Shown here: positions 53,686-64,000 of the stretch, piece by piece
How the letters are laid out: every line of letters starts with the position of its first letter
How positions within the stretch are numbered: the stretch's first letter is position 1
From: Raffaelea ambrosiae
Taxonomy: Eukaryota; Ascomycota; Sordariomycetes; Ophiostomatales; Ophiostomataceae
Direction: 5' to 3'
Assembly: GCA_002778195.1 (NCBI GenBank)
Contig: PCDI01000004.1
Location: 3,570,226 to 3,634,225, forward strand
Length of the DNA stretch: 64,000 bases
Notes under the pieces: generated by a model
Databases searched by the model: none
Told to the model about the DNA's origin: nothing
Seen by the model: only the letters and a program-made list of their open reading frames with translations
Program-made: the position numbers and the translations under genes

Positions 53686-55449
53686 TCACTGCTGCGACAC
53701 GTCTACCTTGCTCCACCAGAACTTGCTCTCCTCCCGCGCCCACGTGTCCGCCTTGAACTGGGCCGCCACTCCCACCCCGCCGCCCACCAGCTCCTCGTTG
53801 CCCTCCGCATACAGCAGCGCCTTGGGGGCGTCCGGCGTGTACGGCTCCCAGCGCGGCCGCTCGGGGTACCGGCCTGGCACAGCGTTGGGGTCGCCCGTGG
53901 CGATGAAGCTGGTCAGGTAGGCGTGGATGGTGCCGGCGAGCTCCTCTTGGGCCGGCGAGATCTTCACCACGGACTCGTCGTACACCTCGTAGTTCTTGTT
54001 GTCGGCATGCATGGCGCCGCCCACCTCGGTGCGAATGAGGGCCCAGTGGTAGAGGTACACTGGCGGCAATGGCTTGTCCGGCTTGTACCCGTAGTCGGCG
54101 ACGCCGCCCGAGGCCAGCTCCACCGTCTGCCGCACCGGCGCCACGTATGCGTAGTGTCCGTAGGCAGCCTCGACGCGCTTGTACTGCGCGCCCAGTCCGG
54201 GCCTCGTCTCCTTGTAGATCGAGTCCGGGTGCGTGGCCGGGTCCGGGTACAGGGCATCCAGCGTAGCCAGGTCCTCCTCGGTCAGCAGCGGCAGCAAGAC
54301 GCGGAAGAAGTCGATAAAGGCGGCCGACGTGTCCATCTGCTGGTCCACGTACATGGAGCCCTCGTTGCCGTTGAAGCCCGTCAGGATGGGCACCTTGTGC
54401 CAAAGGCCCAGCTTCCACGAATACAGCGGCGGGCGCGGGATGAAGTCGCCCTCGATCACTGGCTGGAAGGCCCAGCGCAGCGACTTTTCGTACTGGTCGT
54501 ACACCTTCATCTCGGCCGACGTCACGACATCGCTCGGCAGCTTGCGCAGGAACGGGAAGATGTCATCGTTGGACAGCGTCGCCGGGGCGCCAACCTCGCG
54601 AAGAAACGCCCGGAAGTGCTCCTCGTGGATCGGGGCGCTGTAGGGACGGACAGCACGAGACGTAGGCGCACCAGACTCGAGCACCACTCGGTGGAACAGG
54701 CTGGGGGTGCCCTCCGCGTAATGCATCAGATGGTGGCCGATCTGGGTGCCCGAAAGTCAGTGAAGAGGACCAGGAAACAGAACACAGACAGGGGAGTCCA
54801 TCTCCAAGGGTTCACTGAGCACACAACGCACCGAGTGGGCACCGGCAGACAGCCCAACGAGAGTCACGCAGCCCGGGTCGCCACCAAACGCCGCAATGTT
54901 GTCGCGCACCCACTCAAAGAGCAGGTGCTGGTCCCACAGGCCCAGGTTCAGCACGCCCTCCTTCGCGGTGACGGCCGACGGCAAGAAGCCCAGGGCGCCG
55001 AGCCGGTAGTTGAAGGAGACAGCCACAAACGGCGCCGCCGAGTACGACAGCAGCGACGGCGTGTTGTACATGGTCGATTGGCCTTGGTTGTAGCCGCCGC
55101 CGTGCACGTAGATCAGCACCGGCAGCAGCTTGTCGGCCGATGCCGTGCCGGCCTGCCGGAACACATTGGCTGTCAGACAGTCCTCCGAGGTGTCAAGCTC
55201 TACTCCCGGCTCCAGCGACTTGCCCGGCGAGCAAGGCCCGTACTTGGAAGCATCAAAGACCTTGGTGGACGTGCCGATGGGTTTGGCCCGGCGGAAGCGC
55301 AGGTCTCCGACGGGCGGCACCGCGTAAGGCACGCCGAGAAACGCCTCCAGCGGTTTCGGGAGCTTTTCATCCAGGATCGTGCCGACAAGCGTGCCCTGCG
55401 GGATGGTAACCCGCGGGCTGTGGGTGTGGAGAGACGGTGCAGAGCTCAT
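53686..55449 (-). CDS. Type-B carboxylesterase (cholinesterase/lipase family)
   Basis: Alpha/beta-hydrolase ester hydrolase. Exons on the minus strand are 55449-54832 and 54741-53686, with a 90-nt phase-0 intron that joins GLSAGAHS to IGHHLMHYAEG. The product is 557 residues. No clear signal peptide is present (MSSAPSLHTHSPRV), so it is probably intracellular. Family motifs are FLGVPYAVPPVGDLRF, SEDCLTANVF, the oxyanion HGGGYNQGQ, nucleophile Ser201 in GLSAG, the acidic residue in GFNGNEGSMY and the histidine region GGAMHADNKNYEVYD. The upstream in-frame GTG at 55461 is not needed. It lies between NDUFAF6 and an MFS gene, with its promoter facing the MFS gene. The natural ester is unknown. 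Confidence 0.92.
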
Positions 55450-57325
55450 GGTGTTACACACATTGAGTTGTGAAGAACGGTTGTCGAGACAGAATCGTCT
55501 GCGCTGGGCCGAAAACGCAATGCTAAATATCCATTCGGCGCGATTGTGTGATCGGCCCAGACTCCGATCTTAGGAGTCCCCCGAGGGGGGGTGCCCTGCA
55601 GGGGGGCATTGTTCTCCTGGCAGTGATAACCAACCGATTCTGCTCCGTGTCTTGCTGGGCGTCTGCGGAGACTCGGATAAGCACCAATCCGCTAATCGTG
55701 ACTGTTTGCCGGCGCCATTTAGCAACAAGCCGCCGGCCGTTTCCCTATGCTTTTGTCGTTATCTTGTCGGGCGTCAATGCTATTTCGCGAGGATATCGTC
55801 GGACCCTCCCCCCCCCCTTTTCAATTGAATATACTGCCCGTCGCCTTCTCAGCCTTGCATGTGTGTTAAGAGCTAGTCAATGCTTACCATGGCGGCGTGC
55901 CAGCCTTGTCCTAAAAACACGTAGTTCGGGTCATGGCCTGGCCACAGCCCTCTGCCCACGGGAATAGGATGGCCATCCTTGGCGTTAGCCGTCTTTGGAA
56001 GAGTATGATTCCATGGGTTTTATATTTTGTGTAAGTAGCAGGTAGACGATGCACTATCCTCGGTGGAAGTTAACTGAGTCTCTCTTACCGTGAGAATGGG
56101 GGCGTGTAAGTGGGCTTTTGAACAAATAAACTCGCACCTACTGATTGTCACCTGGATCTCGACGATGCCACAAGTCTTCCAAATATAACAAAGACGACAG
56201 ACACCCACACGAAAGTAATAGAGGGTTAATCGAGCTTATACCAACAATAAGTGGGGAATTGTTATACAAACAAATGAAGTGATCATACTAAATCTGCCCC
56301 AAGTCAGTAAATAGCATCAGCTCTTTTTTACATTTTGCTTTCTGATTGTCCTTTACACTCAAGCTTGGCCAAAGAGTATGACACCCCCACCCCGTTTTCA
56401 TTTCCATCTTCAAAGTCAAGGCCGTCTACGGAAGCTGCACTGACCTCTATTCATGACGGCAATGATACAACACTGGACAATTTTGGTTAACCTAGCGGCT
56501 ACAGAACGTTATGACAACACTTCTCACCCGAGCAGTGACCATTCGGTGTAATGTTCTCCCAACCAAGTTGATTTCACCTCCTGATGCAACTAGTTTCCTT
56601 ACGACGTTTGTCTCCCGCCTTTCGCAACATTGTCCATTCGGCTCGTGCCATACAACTTCCGCCACGTCCAATCTCGGCTCCACACTTAGTAGTACAATCT
56701 CTCAGGAAGAGACCGAATAACCTAGGAACACTGCCCTGGCTGGAGTACCCATTTTGTTTACCCGTCGGGTTTCCCGATTGATCTGGCTTGTTCTGACTCT
56801 AACTTGTTCTGACTTACGCGAGACACAGACGATAGGCGAGACTCAATACCGTCCAGGAGTGTGCATGCTTACCCGTTAAGAATAAAACATGAAATGAGGC
56901 GCTGTAGCGAGGAGGAGGAGAAGAAGAAGGCAGAGAAACCAAACTAGAGGAACCCGCCATCTTCAATATCTCGTGCTTGCAATGTCTTACCGCCTACCGC
57001 CTTGCATGAGCTGCTCGTCTTCGAGTTACGCGTCCCGCCTACCGCTCCACGTACAAGGCTACAAAGCAGAGGAAGCGGGAAGACTCCGCCGCTAGACCTT
57101 GACCGACATGTTCGTCAGTCTTGGCTTTTGCACCCCCCGCATTTGTACAACACGCGATATGTTTTCCCCAGAAAGTCTGGGGTCCCCGCATTGAACCGAA
57201 TGAAATATAAAAACATACATGATGTTGTGGCCCACTATGCTTCTACCCTTCTTGGAGTATACATCAAAACACGCCAGGCATCATCAGATTGACTGTTGTG
57301 AGTCAAAACTATCACCACTTACAAC
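55450..57325. other. Divergent intergenic region (carboxylesterase / MFS porter)
   Basis: 1.9 kb without a recognisable gene. Near the esterase there is a G-rich cluster with an inverted CCCCCGAGGGGG core (55578-55591) and a second G run (55600-55606). A GA-rich stretch lies at 56910-56935. A TATA box precedes the MFS gene. Confidence 0.5.
57206..57212 (+). promoter_or_regulatory. TATA box of the MFS gene
   Basis: TATAAAA is 114 bp before the ATG at 57326, a usual distance for regulated fungal genes. Confidence 0.55.
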
Positions 57326-58975
57326 ATGGCCCAGAACCACAGTGAAACAGCCCACGTCGAGGCTCCCACTGAAGCTGAGGTCTCGATGGAGAGCCGCCTC
57401 AGAGCTTCCGAAGCAGCTGCCAGGGAGAGAAAAATGACTCTCTGGCAGAGCCTCAAACTGTACCCCAAGGCAGTCGGGTTCTCGATGATTGTCTCGACAT
57501 GTATCATCATGGACGGGTATGACAAGAACCTGCTCCTGGGGCTGTTCGCGTTTGCCCCATTCCAGCGACGCTATGGCGAAATACAGCCCGACGGCAGTTA
57601 CCAGCTCACTGCTCCTTGGCAAGCTGGCCTGGCCAATGGTGTCTCTGTTGGCGAAATCACTGGACTTTTTATCAATGGCTGGGCTTCGGAGACCTTTGGG
57701 TACCGCAAGATGGTGCTGGCATCACTGACTGCGGTGACCTGTTTCATCTTTATTCTGTTCTTTGCCCCGTCAGTCGAGGTGCTTCTTGTCGGCGAGATTC
57801 TTTGCGGCATTGCCTGGGGTGTGTTCGAGACGTTGACCACAGTGTACGCGTCCGAGGTGTGCCCCGTCAGTCTGCGTGCGTATCTGACGACGTATGTCAA
57901 TCTGTGCTGGGTCATCGGCACCCTGCTGGGACAAGGCATCCTGCGTGCATTCGTCTCTGGAGGCAGCGACCAGTGGGCATACCGCATTCCGTTTGCAATC
58001 CAGTGGATATGGCCGATTCCCATTGCCATCGGGGTACTTCTCGCGCCGGAGTCGCCGTGGTGGCTCGTACGACACGGCTACGACGAGGAGGCCAAAAAGG
58101 CGCTCATCAAGTTGCAAGCAAAGAACGCTTCATCAGACGACAACGACCTTGATGCAACCATTGCCATGATGCGATACACAGACCAGCACGAGAGGGATAT
58201 TGAGGTTGGCTCATCCTACCTGTCTTGCTTCAAAGGCGTGGACCTGCGGCGAACGGAGATCACTTGCATGGTGTGGGCCATTCAGAATCTGTGCGGCGCC
58301 AACTTTATGAACTATTCGGCGTACTTTTTCCAACAGGCCGGGCTAAACCCCAACAACTCATTCGACATCGCCATGGCCCAGTACGCCATTGGTGCCATTG
58401 GCACCATGATTTCATGGTATCTCATGAACCGTTTTGGACGGCGCACACTGTACCTTGCGGGCCTCGTGCTCTGTTTCATCACTCTATTCATCACCGGCAG
58501 CCTTGGCCTGGCCCCCTCTGATAATAAGAGCGCGCCGTGGGCGGTGGCTGCTATGATCATTGTTTACACTTTTGTATACGATCTGACCATCGGGCCTGTG
58601 TGCTACGCACTGGTGCCTGAGCTTCCCGCTGGTCGGCTGCGCACGCGAACTGTTGTTCTCGGCCGGAACCTCTACAACATTATCAACATCATCCTGAACA
58701 TTGTCATACCATACATGCTCAACCCAACAGCATGGAATTGGAAGGCCAAAACCGGTTACTTTTTTTCTGGGCTTGCGTTCCTCTGTTTTGTCTGGACCTA
58801 TTTCCGCCTTCCGGAGACAAAAGGGCGTACGTACGCAGAGATTGACTTGCTTTTTGAAAAGGGTGTCCCAGCGCGAAAATTCAAAGAGACTTCACTTGAT
58901 TTATTTGGAGTGCAAGCCTCAATGAGCAAGGCCATCTCTGTTCACGAGACAAATCAAAAGGACGATTGCGATTGA
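57326..58975 (+). CDS. MFS sugar porter, maltose/alpha-glucoside permease-like
   Basis: Plasma-membrane H+ symporter of the sugar porter family. A single exon of 549 residues; the ATG is preceded by ACAAC. Twelve hydrophobic segments are visible. Motifs are IIMDGYDKNLL in TM1, the G-R/K loop ETFGYRKMVLA, GIAWGVFETLTTVYASEVCP, the PESPWWLVRHGY motif after TM6, QNLCGANFMNYSAYFFQQAG in TM7, NRFGRRTLYLAG, the ALVPELPAGRLRTRT segment and PETKGRTYAEIDLLFEKGVPARKF. The last motif and the long cytosolic ends are typical of the MAL11/alpha-glucoside group in moulds. The substrate could be a disaccharide or another glycoside. Neighbours are an esterase on the left and a hydrolase/acyltransferase pair on the right. 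Confidence 0.92.
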   Translation: MAQNHSETAHVEAPTEAEVSMESRLRASEAAARERKMTLWQSLKLYPKAVGFSMIVSTCIIMDGYDKNLLLGLFAFAPFQRRYGEIQPDGSYQLTAPWQAGLANGVSVGEITGLFINGWASETFGYRKMVLASLTAVTCFIFILFFAPSVEVLLVGEILCGIAWGVFETLTTVYASEVCPVSLRAYLTTYVNLCWVIGTLLGQGILRAFVSGGSDQWAYRIPFAIQWIWPIPIAIGVLLAPESPWWLVRHGYDEEAKKALIKLQAKNASSDDNDLDATIAMMRYTDQHERDIEVGSSYLSCFKGVDLRRTEITCMVWAIQNLCGANFMNYSAYFFQQAGLNPNNSFDIAMAQYAIGAIGTMISWYLMNRFGRRTLYLAGLVLCFITLFITGSLGLAPSDNKSAPWAVAAMIIVYTFVYDLTIGPVCYALVPELPAGRLRTRTVVLGRNLYNIINIILNIVIPYMLNPTAWNWKAKTGYFFSGLAFLCFVWTYFRLPETKGRTYAEIDLLFEKGVPARKFKETSLDLFGVQASMSKAISVHETNQKDDCD

Positions 58976-59953
58976 GACTTGTCCATGAATTGATGCTTGG
59001 GTCAAAGAATACAAGGGTGCCGTTTGCTGAATCAGTTTGGTTGCGTTAACAGTTCAAACTTGCATCCAATATTTGGCCACATAATGAAAACCTGAGCCGT
59101 CAATAGACACATGAACCAAGCACACTGCTGATATTTAACCGATTGAGGATCTTGCTGGCTGTGATGGTATCCAAACGAGTAGAACAGTAGACGACCGAGT
59201 GCCTCTGGACTTTTCGATGTCTTGGGGGTGAAATTTAACTTCCAGTGGAACCAAAATGAAGATGTACAGCCGATAGCCGAAACCGGAGTACCATCTCACC
59301 CAAACATTCATGATAGGATGAAGTGCCTGGGGTCTTTCGGGGATTTCTCCAGGCGGGTAGCGGGAAGGCGGGTAGCGGATATCAGTGGAAATGCGGGGTT
59401 ACAGGGGTGGAACCTGGAGGATCAGCACATGGCCTGTTCGGCAGGAGCCACAGCGACTTGACACCAAGAGCACGATCAGGCCCTCCTCGGGACATCATTC
59501 GTATGCAATTCGTTTTCTTTCCAGCATCCATACTGGAGGTTTGTTATACGACTAATCGGCGGTGTCATCGAAACCTTCGCTGCTCTTAACGGGTTTCCAC
59601 TGGAGGACTGGCAGACTGCACTACTCAAGCATGTAGCCAGGTCGGCCAATCAATGCCGGCGACTAACACTGAGTCTGGGCAGTTTCTTGCTAGACAATGC
59701 AAAGAATTAGCCAATCAACAGCCATATCCTGTTCTCACACAATACCAAAAAGTGGCTTGAGAGATCAGAATAAGGCAGCTAGAATTTGACAGCCACTTCA
59801 GCCGCTTCAGCTTCAGCCTTGCCCAGACCTCAGCTGGTACGTGAGTGTTGACCCCTAACTACAATTTGCAAACACCAAAGACAAAAAAATCGCCACAATA
59901 AAAACCAATCTCGATCCGTTGCTACGGTTTCAAAACCAAGTCTATGAAACACC
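58976..59953. other. Convergent intergenic region (MFS / alpha-beta hydrolase)
   Basis: Nearly 1 kb without a gene. It contains a 15-bp tandem duplication at 59351-59378. No other element is recognised. Confidence 0.5.
59351..59378. repeat. 15-bp tandem duplication
   Basis: AGGCGGGTAGCGGGA is followed by AGGCGGGTAGCGG, in the convergent space between the MFS and hydrolase genes. Confidence 0.8.
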
Positions 59954-61290
59954 CTATGACCGCAATTGCACGTCTAGCCATTGAAGATACTGATCCTCCG
60001 ACACGCATGGCTCCCGGATCATCAGAAACCGGTTCATGATCATATGGACATGTGCCTCACCCGAGTACCCAGCTGCCGTCGTCCGTACATGGCCCAGCCG
60101 TAGCAAAGCGCAGAAGTCAGCCATGTCGTCCCTCATTATTTCGTCCTCACCGTATGCGACAAAAATGTCATCTACCGGAAGATCACACCACCAATCTGCT
60201 GGGGCTGTCAACGGGCAGCCCCAGGGGTCGGCAGTCTCTTTTGGGCTGCCATTTTGAAGGAAGTTGCGCGCCCAGCTGTCCAGTGCGGCTCCATACAGCA
60301 CGTCCTTGCCTTCATTGGTCTGGACGTAGTTGTGTGCTTCAGAATTAGGGTGGATGATCCAGGGTGATATGAGGGCAGCACCACCCAGACGTCTTCCATT
60401 CATTGGTAGAGGACGCACGCGGGGATTGGGATGTGCAAGATGCAGCAACAGACTGATTGCCAGGTGGCCACCAGCTGAGTCGCCCACAAGGGTGATGGCG
60501 GAAGGCGCAAGCTTCTCGGAGTCGAATAGGTATTCGAACAAGCTTACGGCCTGCTGGAGTTGGCGTGGGTACTGATTGGCAGTCTCGGAGACCAATGCTG
60601 CACGGGATATCAGCAGCATGTCCAGAGGGGTGACTTGAAGAACAAGGAAAAGAAGGGAAGAGAAAGGAGAAAGAAAGAAGGACGAAAAGAGAAAGAAGGG
60701 AAGAAGAAAAGAGAAAGGAGGAAAGAAAAACAAAAGAGTGCATACCATACTGCAGAACATAAACAGACAGGCCAGCTGGCAGTGTCTTGCGAAACCCGCA
60801 GGCAAAATGGATGTGCTCCGTCAAGGCCGGGGCCATGTAACCGCCTCCATGGAAGAACGCAATGGCCTTGGCCGGCTTCTCTGGGCCAAGACGCACGACT
60901 GTTGTCCCGGCTCCCAAATGCATGACGGCGACGGGAAGGCCATTTCTGCGAGCAAACCAGCGACAGACCCAGGTTGTCGACGGAAGCAAGTTCTGGATGT
61001 ATTTGACGCTGAGCCTAGACTGGTAATTGCATGTGGCTTCAAAGGCGAGGAACTTGTAGAAGGAGTGGCCATTGGGGATGCCCCTGATGACCGCCCAGGA
61101 GGCCTTCAGAACGATAACGAATGCTGCACAGCCGTGTAGGTCAGTAGATGCGCTCTGTAGATGAGGGCGCCGAAACACGGAGCCTGCACATACTGATGCC
61201 AATGGCCTGCGACAAGAGCACCAGCCAGCCCCCGAGCCCTATGGACGAGCTATGTTCAGGCTCAACGACATGCGGCGCCTCGTTGGCCAT
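59954..61290 (-). CDS. Alpha/beta hydrolase (HSL-like, abhydrolase_3)
   Basis: Esterase/deacetylase-type hydrolase, often linked to metabolite tailoring. Exons on the minus strand are 61290-61194, 61123-60746 and 60597-59954, giving 372 residues. An N-terminal membrane segment (WLVLLSQAIGITFVIVL, about 20-38) suggests membrane attachment. The oxyanion motif is FFHGGGYMAP (about 120), the nucleophile is in GDSAGGHLA (about 199), the acid is in YGEDEIM and the histidine in GEAHVHMIM. For intron 2 I chose the acceptor CCCGTGCAG at 60598, which gives LQYALVSETANQYPRQL, the usual strand-loop pattern. An earlier acceptor at 60634 is also in frame and would add 12 residues. The intron is an almost pure polypyrimidine tract. 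It is divergent from the acyltransferase gene. Confidence 0.86.
60637..60738. repeat. 102-nt homopurine tract inside an intron
   Basis: The plus strand is all A/G except for three cytosines; the transcribed strand is thus polypyrimidine. It fills most of intron 2 of the hydrolase gene. Such tracts can form triplex DNA. Confidence 0.85.
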
Positions 61291-62253
61291 GGCACCGGGA
61301 GTGAAGCCGGAGTCGAAAATCCGAATGGCGAGGATGCTGAAGGCAGAACCGAGAGCTCTGTGTCTGGGAATGACACGGCTATGGGGAAAAAAACTGCGAG
61401 TGGGACGGTACCTACGGAGATTCACGCGGCGTAAGAATAGTTAGCCACACGCGGTGTCAAAAAGGTTACATAAGCATTTTCGATTTACAGCTGTCGCCAG
61501 TCTTCTATTCTCCCATTTCGCATTTATCTGTTAATAATAGTAAACGCAGAAACAAGAGATTTACTTACGATGAGAAAACTTTGCTTAGCTAGATTTTGTA
61601 TTTTTTTGATAGCAGTTCAAGAGCGAGACGGTGAATGATTTTGTTTGTTTCAGGGATTACAGTGGAGTTGGGGAAGCCCCTTTAACGGCTGGAAATTAGG
61701 GAGCGAGCGCGGAGATGGCAACTCTTTTTTTGTTCTTCTCCCGCTGCGGATCTGACGGCCGCCGGTACTACGGTGTAACTACCTTACATACAGTACTATG
61801 AGTACTATGCAACATGCCTTCGCTTGAGGACTGACAGGCCCCACAGGTGAGGAATCACCAAGTAAGTAGAGTTAACGCCAACGCAACGGCCAGGGACCTG
61901 TTATCCCCGGAAAAGTAACATTTTGTTGCTGCAAACTTCCCAATGCCGACATTGTGTGAGCCCCTTTTGGCGCACGTTCCGAGATATGCTACCTTACTGC
62001 ATCTTATAAGTGTATCTCTTATGTCTGCGTACTCTATGCATTCCTTTCTACGTATATCCCTCAGAAGCTACGTTGAATACTGCATGTTGAATCGGTTGCT
62101 CGGTCGTACCACGTCCTGCTCGTCCTTGCCTACCACCTCTCATATTCAGAAGTCCAAGTTTACCTTTATAACTGGATCCTCTCTACAGACAAACAGGCCA
62201 CTTTTCCGACCAACAACCCGCAACTCATACATACTGCAGCCGCCGTCTTGACC
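61291..62253. promoter_or_regulatory. Divergent promoter (alpha/beta hydrolase / acyltransferase)
   Basis: 963 bp shared by two oppositely transcribed genes. A direct 9-bp tandem repeat AGTACTATG is at 61792-61800 and 61801-61809. No coding sequence is seen. A common regulator is plausible but not shown. Confidence 0.45.
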
Positions 62254-63920
62254 ATGGACGTCATTCCAGCCAACCTCTCAGACCAGCTGGTGCCCATCCC
62301 AAACGTGCGGACGCGTACTTTCTTCATGGTACGGGACCACCTGGATGGCGAGGCTCTGCAAACGGCTCTGGACACGCTCGTCCGGCAGCACTGGCGCAAG
62401 CTGGGTGCCCGGATTGTCCGCAACAGGAAGTCTGGGCTCCTGGAATACCATGTGCCGCGCGTCTTTGCAAACGACTACGAGCTATTCCGGTGGTCCACAC
62501 AAGAATACAATGGGCCCATTGACGAGGCGGTCTTCTCGCTGAGAGCGCCAACCGCCGAGGGTGTCACCATTCTGCCGCCGGTCGAGGCACTCGACTCTGT
62601 GTGGCGGCCTGCCAGCTGGCCGACCCAAGTCAAAGACGACCCGCCCAACTCTCCCATGCTCTATGTCCATGTCAGCCATTACAGCGATGCTACAGTGCTG
62701 GCAGTCAACATTCCGCACGTCTTCGCCGACCAGATGGGCAAGACAAGCTTCGTGAAGGCGTGGCTAGGCATACTGGACGGGCGGACACCGCCGCCATTGA
62801 TCGATGACGGCCTGCCTCACGAGAAGACACTGGAAGACTATGCGCCTCACGAGAGGCGGCGGCCCGGAAAACAGCATGTGCGGTACCTCATGGAGTACTT
62901 TCTGGTGGTACTGCTTGGATTTCTGCCGGGCCTCATACGGTACCCCAAGGAAGAGTACAGCACGCTTTTCTTCCCGCGGGCGGTGATCCAGAAACTGCGA
63001 GCGAGAGCATCCAAGGAGCTAGAGAAAAAGTACGGCGTCGACCCGGGCCTCTCAGAAGGGGACATTATCACGGCCATTATGACAAAGGTGAGTTTTTATT
63101 TTATTTTATTTTATTTTATTTCTTTCTTTCACTTGTTCTCTCTTATTTCCCTCCCACTGGTCAATGTTCTGACGGCCCTCGATACAGTTCTCTCGCCTGG
63201 ACAAGACGGGATCCAGAATGATGACCCTCTCCCAGACAGTCAATTGTAAGTGAACCTGGTCTTGTGCTGGCCACTAACTCGTTGCGCATTAACTGGCCAA
63301 CACGAGCATTGCGCTGACCAACACGCCAGTACGTGGCCGAGTGAGCGGGCTGATGACGGCCGCCGAGAAAGAGAGGTTTCTGCACAATGCTATAGTATCG
63401 GCATCATCGCGCTTTCAGATCACGCCGGACACCCCGATCAGCGAGATTGCCTACTTCAACCGCAAGGCCATTGAGGATCTCCTGGCGCCCGGCGGCCCCG
63501 ACCTTGCGCTGGCCGTGGCGCGTGAGATAGCACGGCTGAAACAGTCAATGCACATTTGCGAGGTCATGGATACGTCGTACGCGGTCACGAGCTGGTCTAC
63601 GATATGGAAGGGTCTGGACTTCTCAAGCGCATTGGCGAAGCAGGAGAAGGAGGGGGATGGACAAGTCCCGATGAAAACGCCCGAGCTGATGGTATTCGGC
63701 ATGAGCGGCGAGCCTGGCAAACCGCGGCGATGTGAGTTCTTTGGGTTGCCTACCTCCGAGAAGACGAGAGAACGGAAACTGACAGTCTCTCTCCACAGTC
63801 CATACTACCGTCATGTTCCGGGGTGACGAGGGCTACTGGTGCGACGCAAGCTTTACACCGCCCACGGACGCAGCCGTCAAAGCATACCTGGCCCAGGACC
63901 CCACGCTGGACAAGTTTTGA
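62254..63920 (+). CDS. BAHD/trichothecene acetyltransferase-like acyltransferase
   Basis: CoA-dependent O- or N-acyltransferase of the HxxxD family. Exons are 62254-63087, 63188-63245, 63330-63731 and 63799-63920, giving 471 residues. The catalytic motif is HVFAD (about 155-159). The second family region is built across a 58-nt exon: MMTLSQTVN then LRGRVSGLM after an 84-nt intron, matching the usual N-x-RGR segment. SYAVTSWSTIWKGLDFS near the end replaces the plant DFGWG region, as in fungal members. The last exon adds FHTTVMFRGDEGYWCDASF. Intron 1 carries a (TTTTA)n microsatellite (63094-63120). Adjacent hydrolase and MFS genes suggest a small metabolite-modifying group, but no backbone synthase is present in the window. 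Confidence 0.9.
63094..63120. repeat. (TTTTA)n microsatellite in an intron
   Basis: Five successive TTTTA units just after the donor site of intron 1 of the acyltransferase gene. Confidence 0.8.
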
Positions 63921-64000
63921 TTTTGTTTTGCGAGGGCATACCGAGCAAGGGGGAGACAATGCTCATGGCCAGTAAGAATCCACACAAATTGTAGGGGTAC

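Noticed and set aside
1..64000. CRISPR arrays, insertion sequences, intact transposons, viral genes
   Set aside because: None seen. The genes have spliceosomal introns and the DNA is eukaryotic nuclear.

Overview
The window is nuclear DNA from a filamentous ascomycete, most likely a Sordariomycete. The genes carry short GT-AG introns with CTAAC or CTGAC-like branch sites, and the spaces between genes are long. The gene set is a typical mould mixture of PRP8, RAD26/CSB, RAD5, ribosomal proteins, a PTH11-like 7-TM protein, a P450, secreted proteins, an MFS sugar porter and a BAHD-type acyltransferase. An Ophiostomatales/Sporothrix-like source would fit, but nothing here proves the genus. I see no intact transposon, tRNA, 5S rRNA or virus-like element. 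One ambiguous base (n) lies at 32629, inside an intron.

Layout: the 3' end of PRP8 (1-2965) is followed by a 6.3-kb stretch with no recognisable gene, then a two-repeat Myb/SANT gene (9574-10569). A housekeeping block follows. It holds a ketopantoate reductase gene (-) divergent from RAD26/CSB (+), then RPS14 (-) divergent from RPL7 (+), then the Fe-S factor ISA2 (-). An accessory stretch follows: a P450, a secreted protein with a duplicated beta-trefoil-like module, a CorA-like metal transporter, a beta-lactamase-like hydrolase, D-lactate dehydrogenase, a PTH11-like receptor and a secreted protein of unknown function. The next block has bleomycin hydrolase, RAD5 (-) divergent from an NDUFAF6-like gene (+), and a type-B carboxylesterase. 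The right end has an MFS sugar porter, an alpha/beta hydrolase and a BAHD-type acyltransferase, the last two sharing a divergent promoter. With the esterase they could form a small catabolic or secondary-metabolic group, which is inference only.

The observation most worth checking is downstream of the Myb/SANT gene. Its reading frame stops at UAG followed by CAAUCA, which matches the CARYYA leaky-stop context. Eight bases after the stop begins a predicted 14-bp stem-loop. The same frame then stays open for 95 more codons, giving a Gln/His-rich tail. This looks like programmed stop-codon readthrough.

Second, intron 2 of RPL7 contains a C/D-box snoRNA candidate with a 14-nt perfect antisense to the 25S rRNA segment ACCCGAAAGATGGT. 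Yeast keeps snR39, a guide for this same rRNA region, in an RPL7 intron. Third, the secreted protein at 29332-31175 has two copies of one module, each interrupted by an intron at the same codon and phase, so the duplication included the intron. Other points are a perfect 10+1+10 palindrome in the RAD5/NDUFAF6 divergent promoter, paired CACGTG boxes between RAD26 and the ketopantoate reductase gene, a GC-AG intron in bleomycin hydrolase, and two possible gene relics (a reductase-domain tail and a PaxB-like membrane protein).
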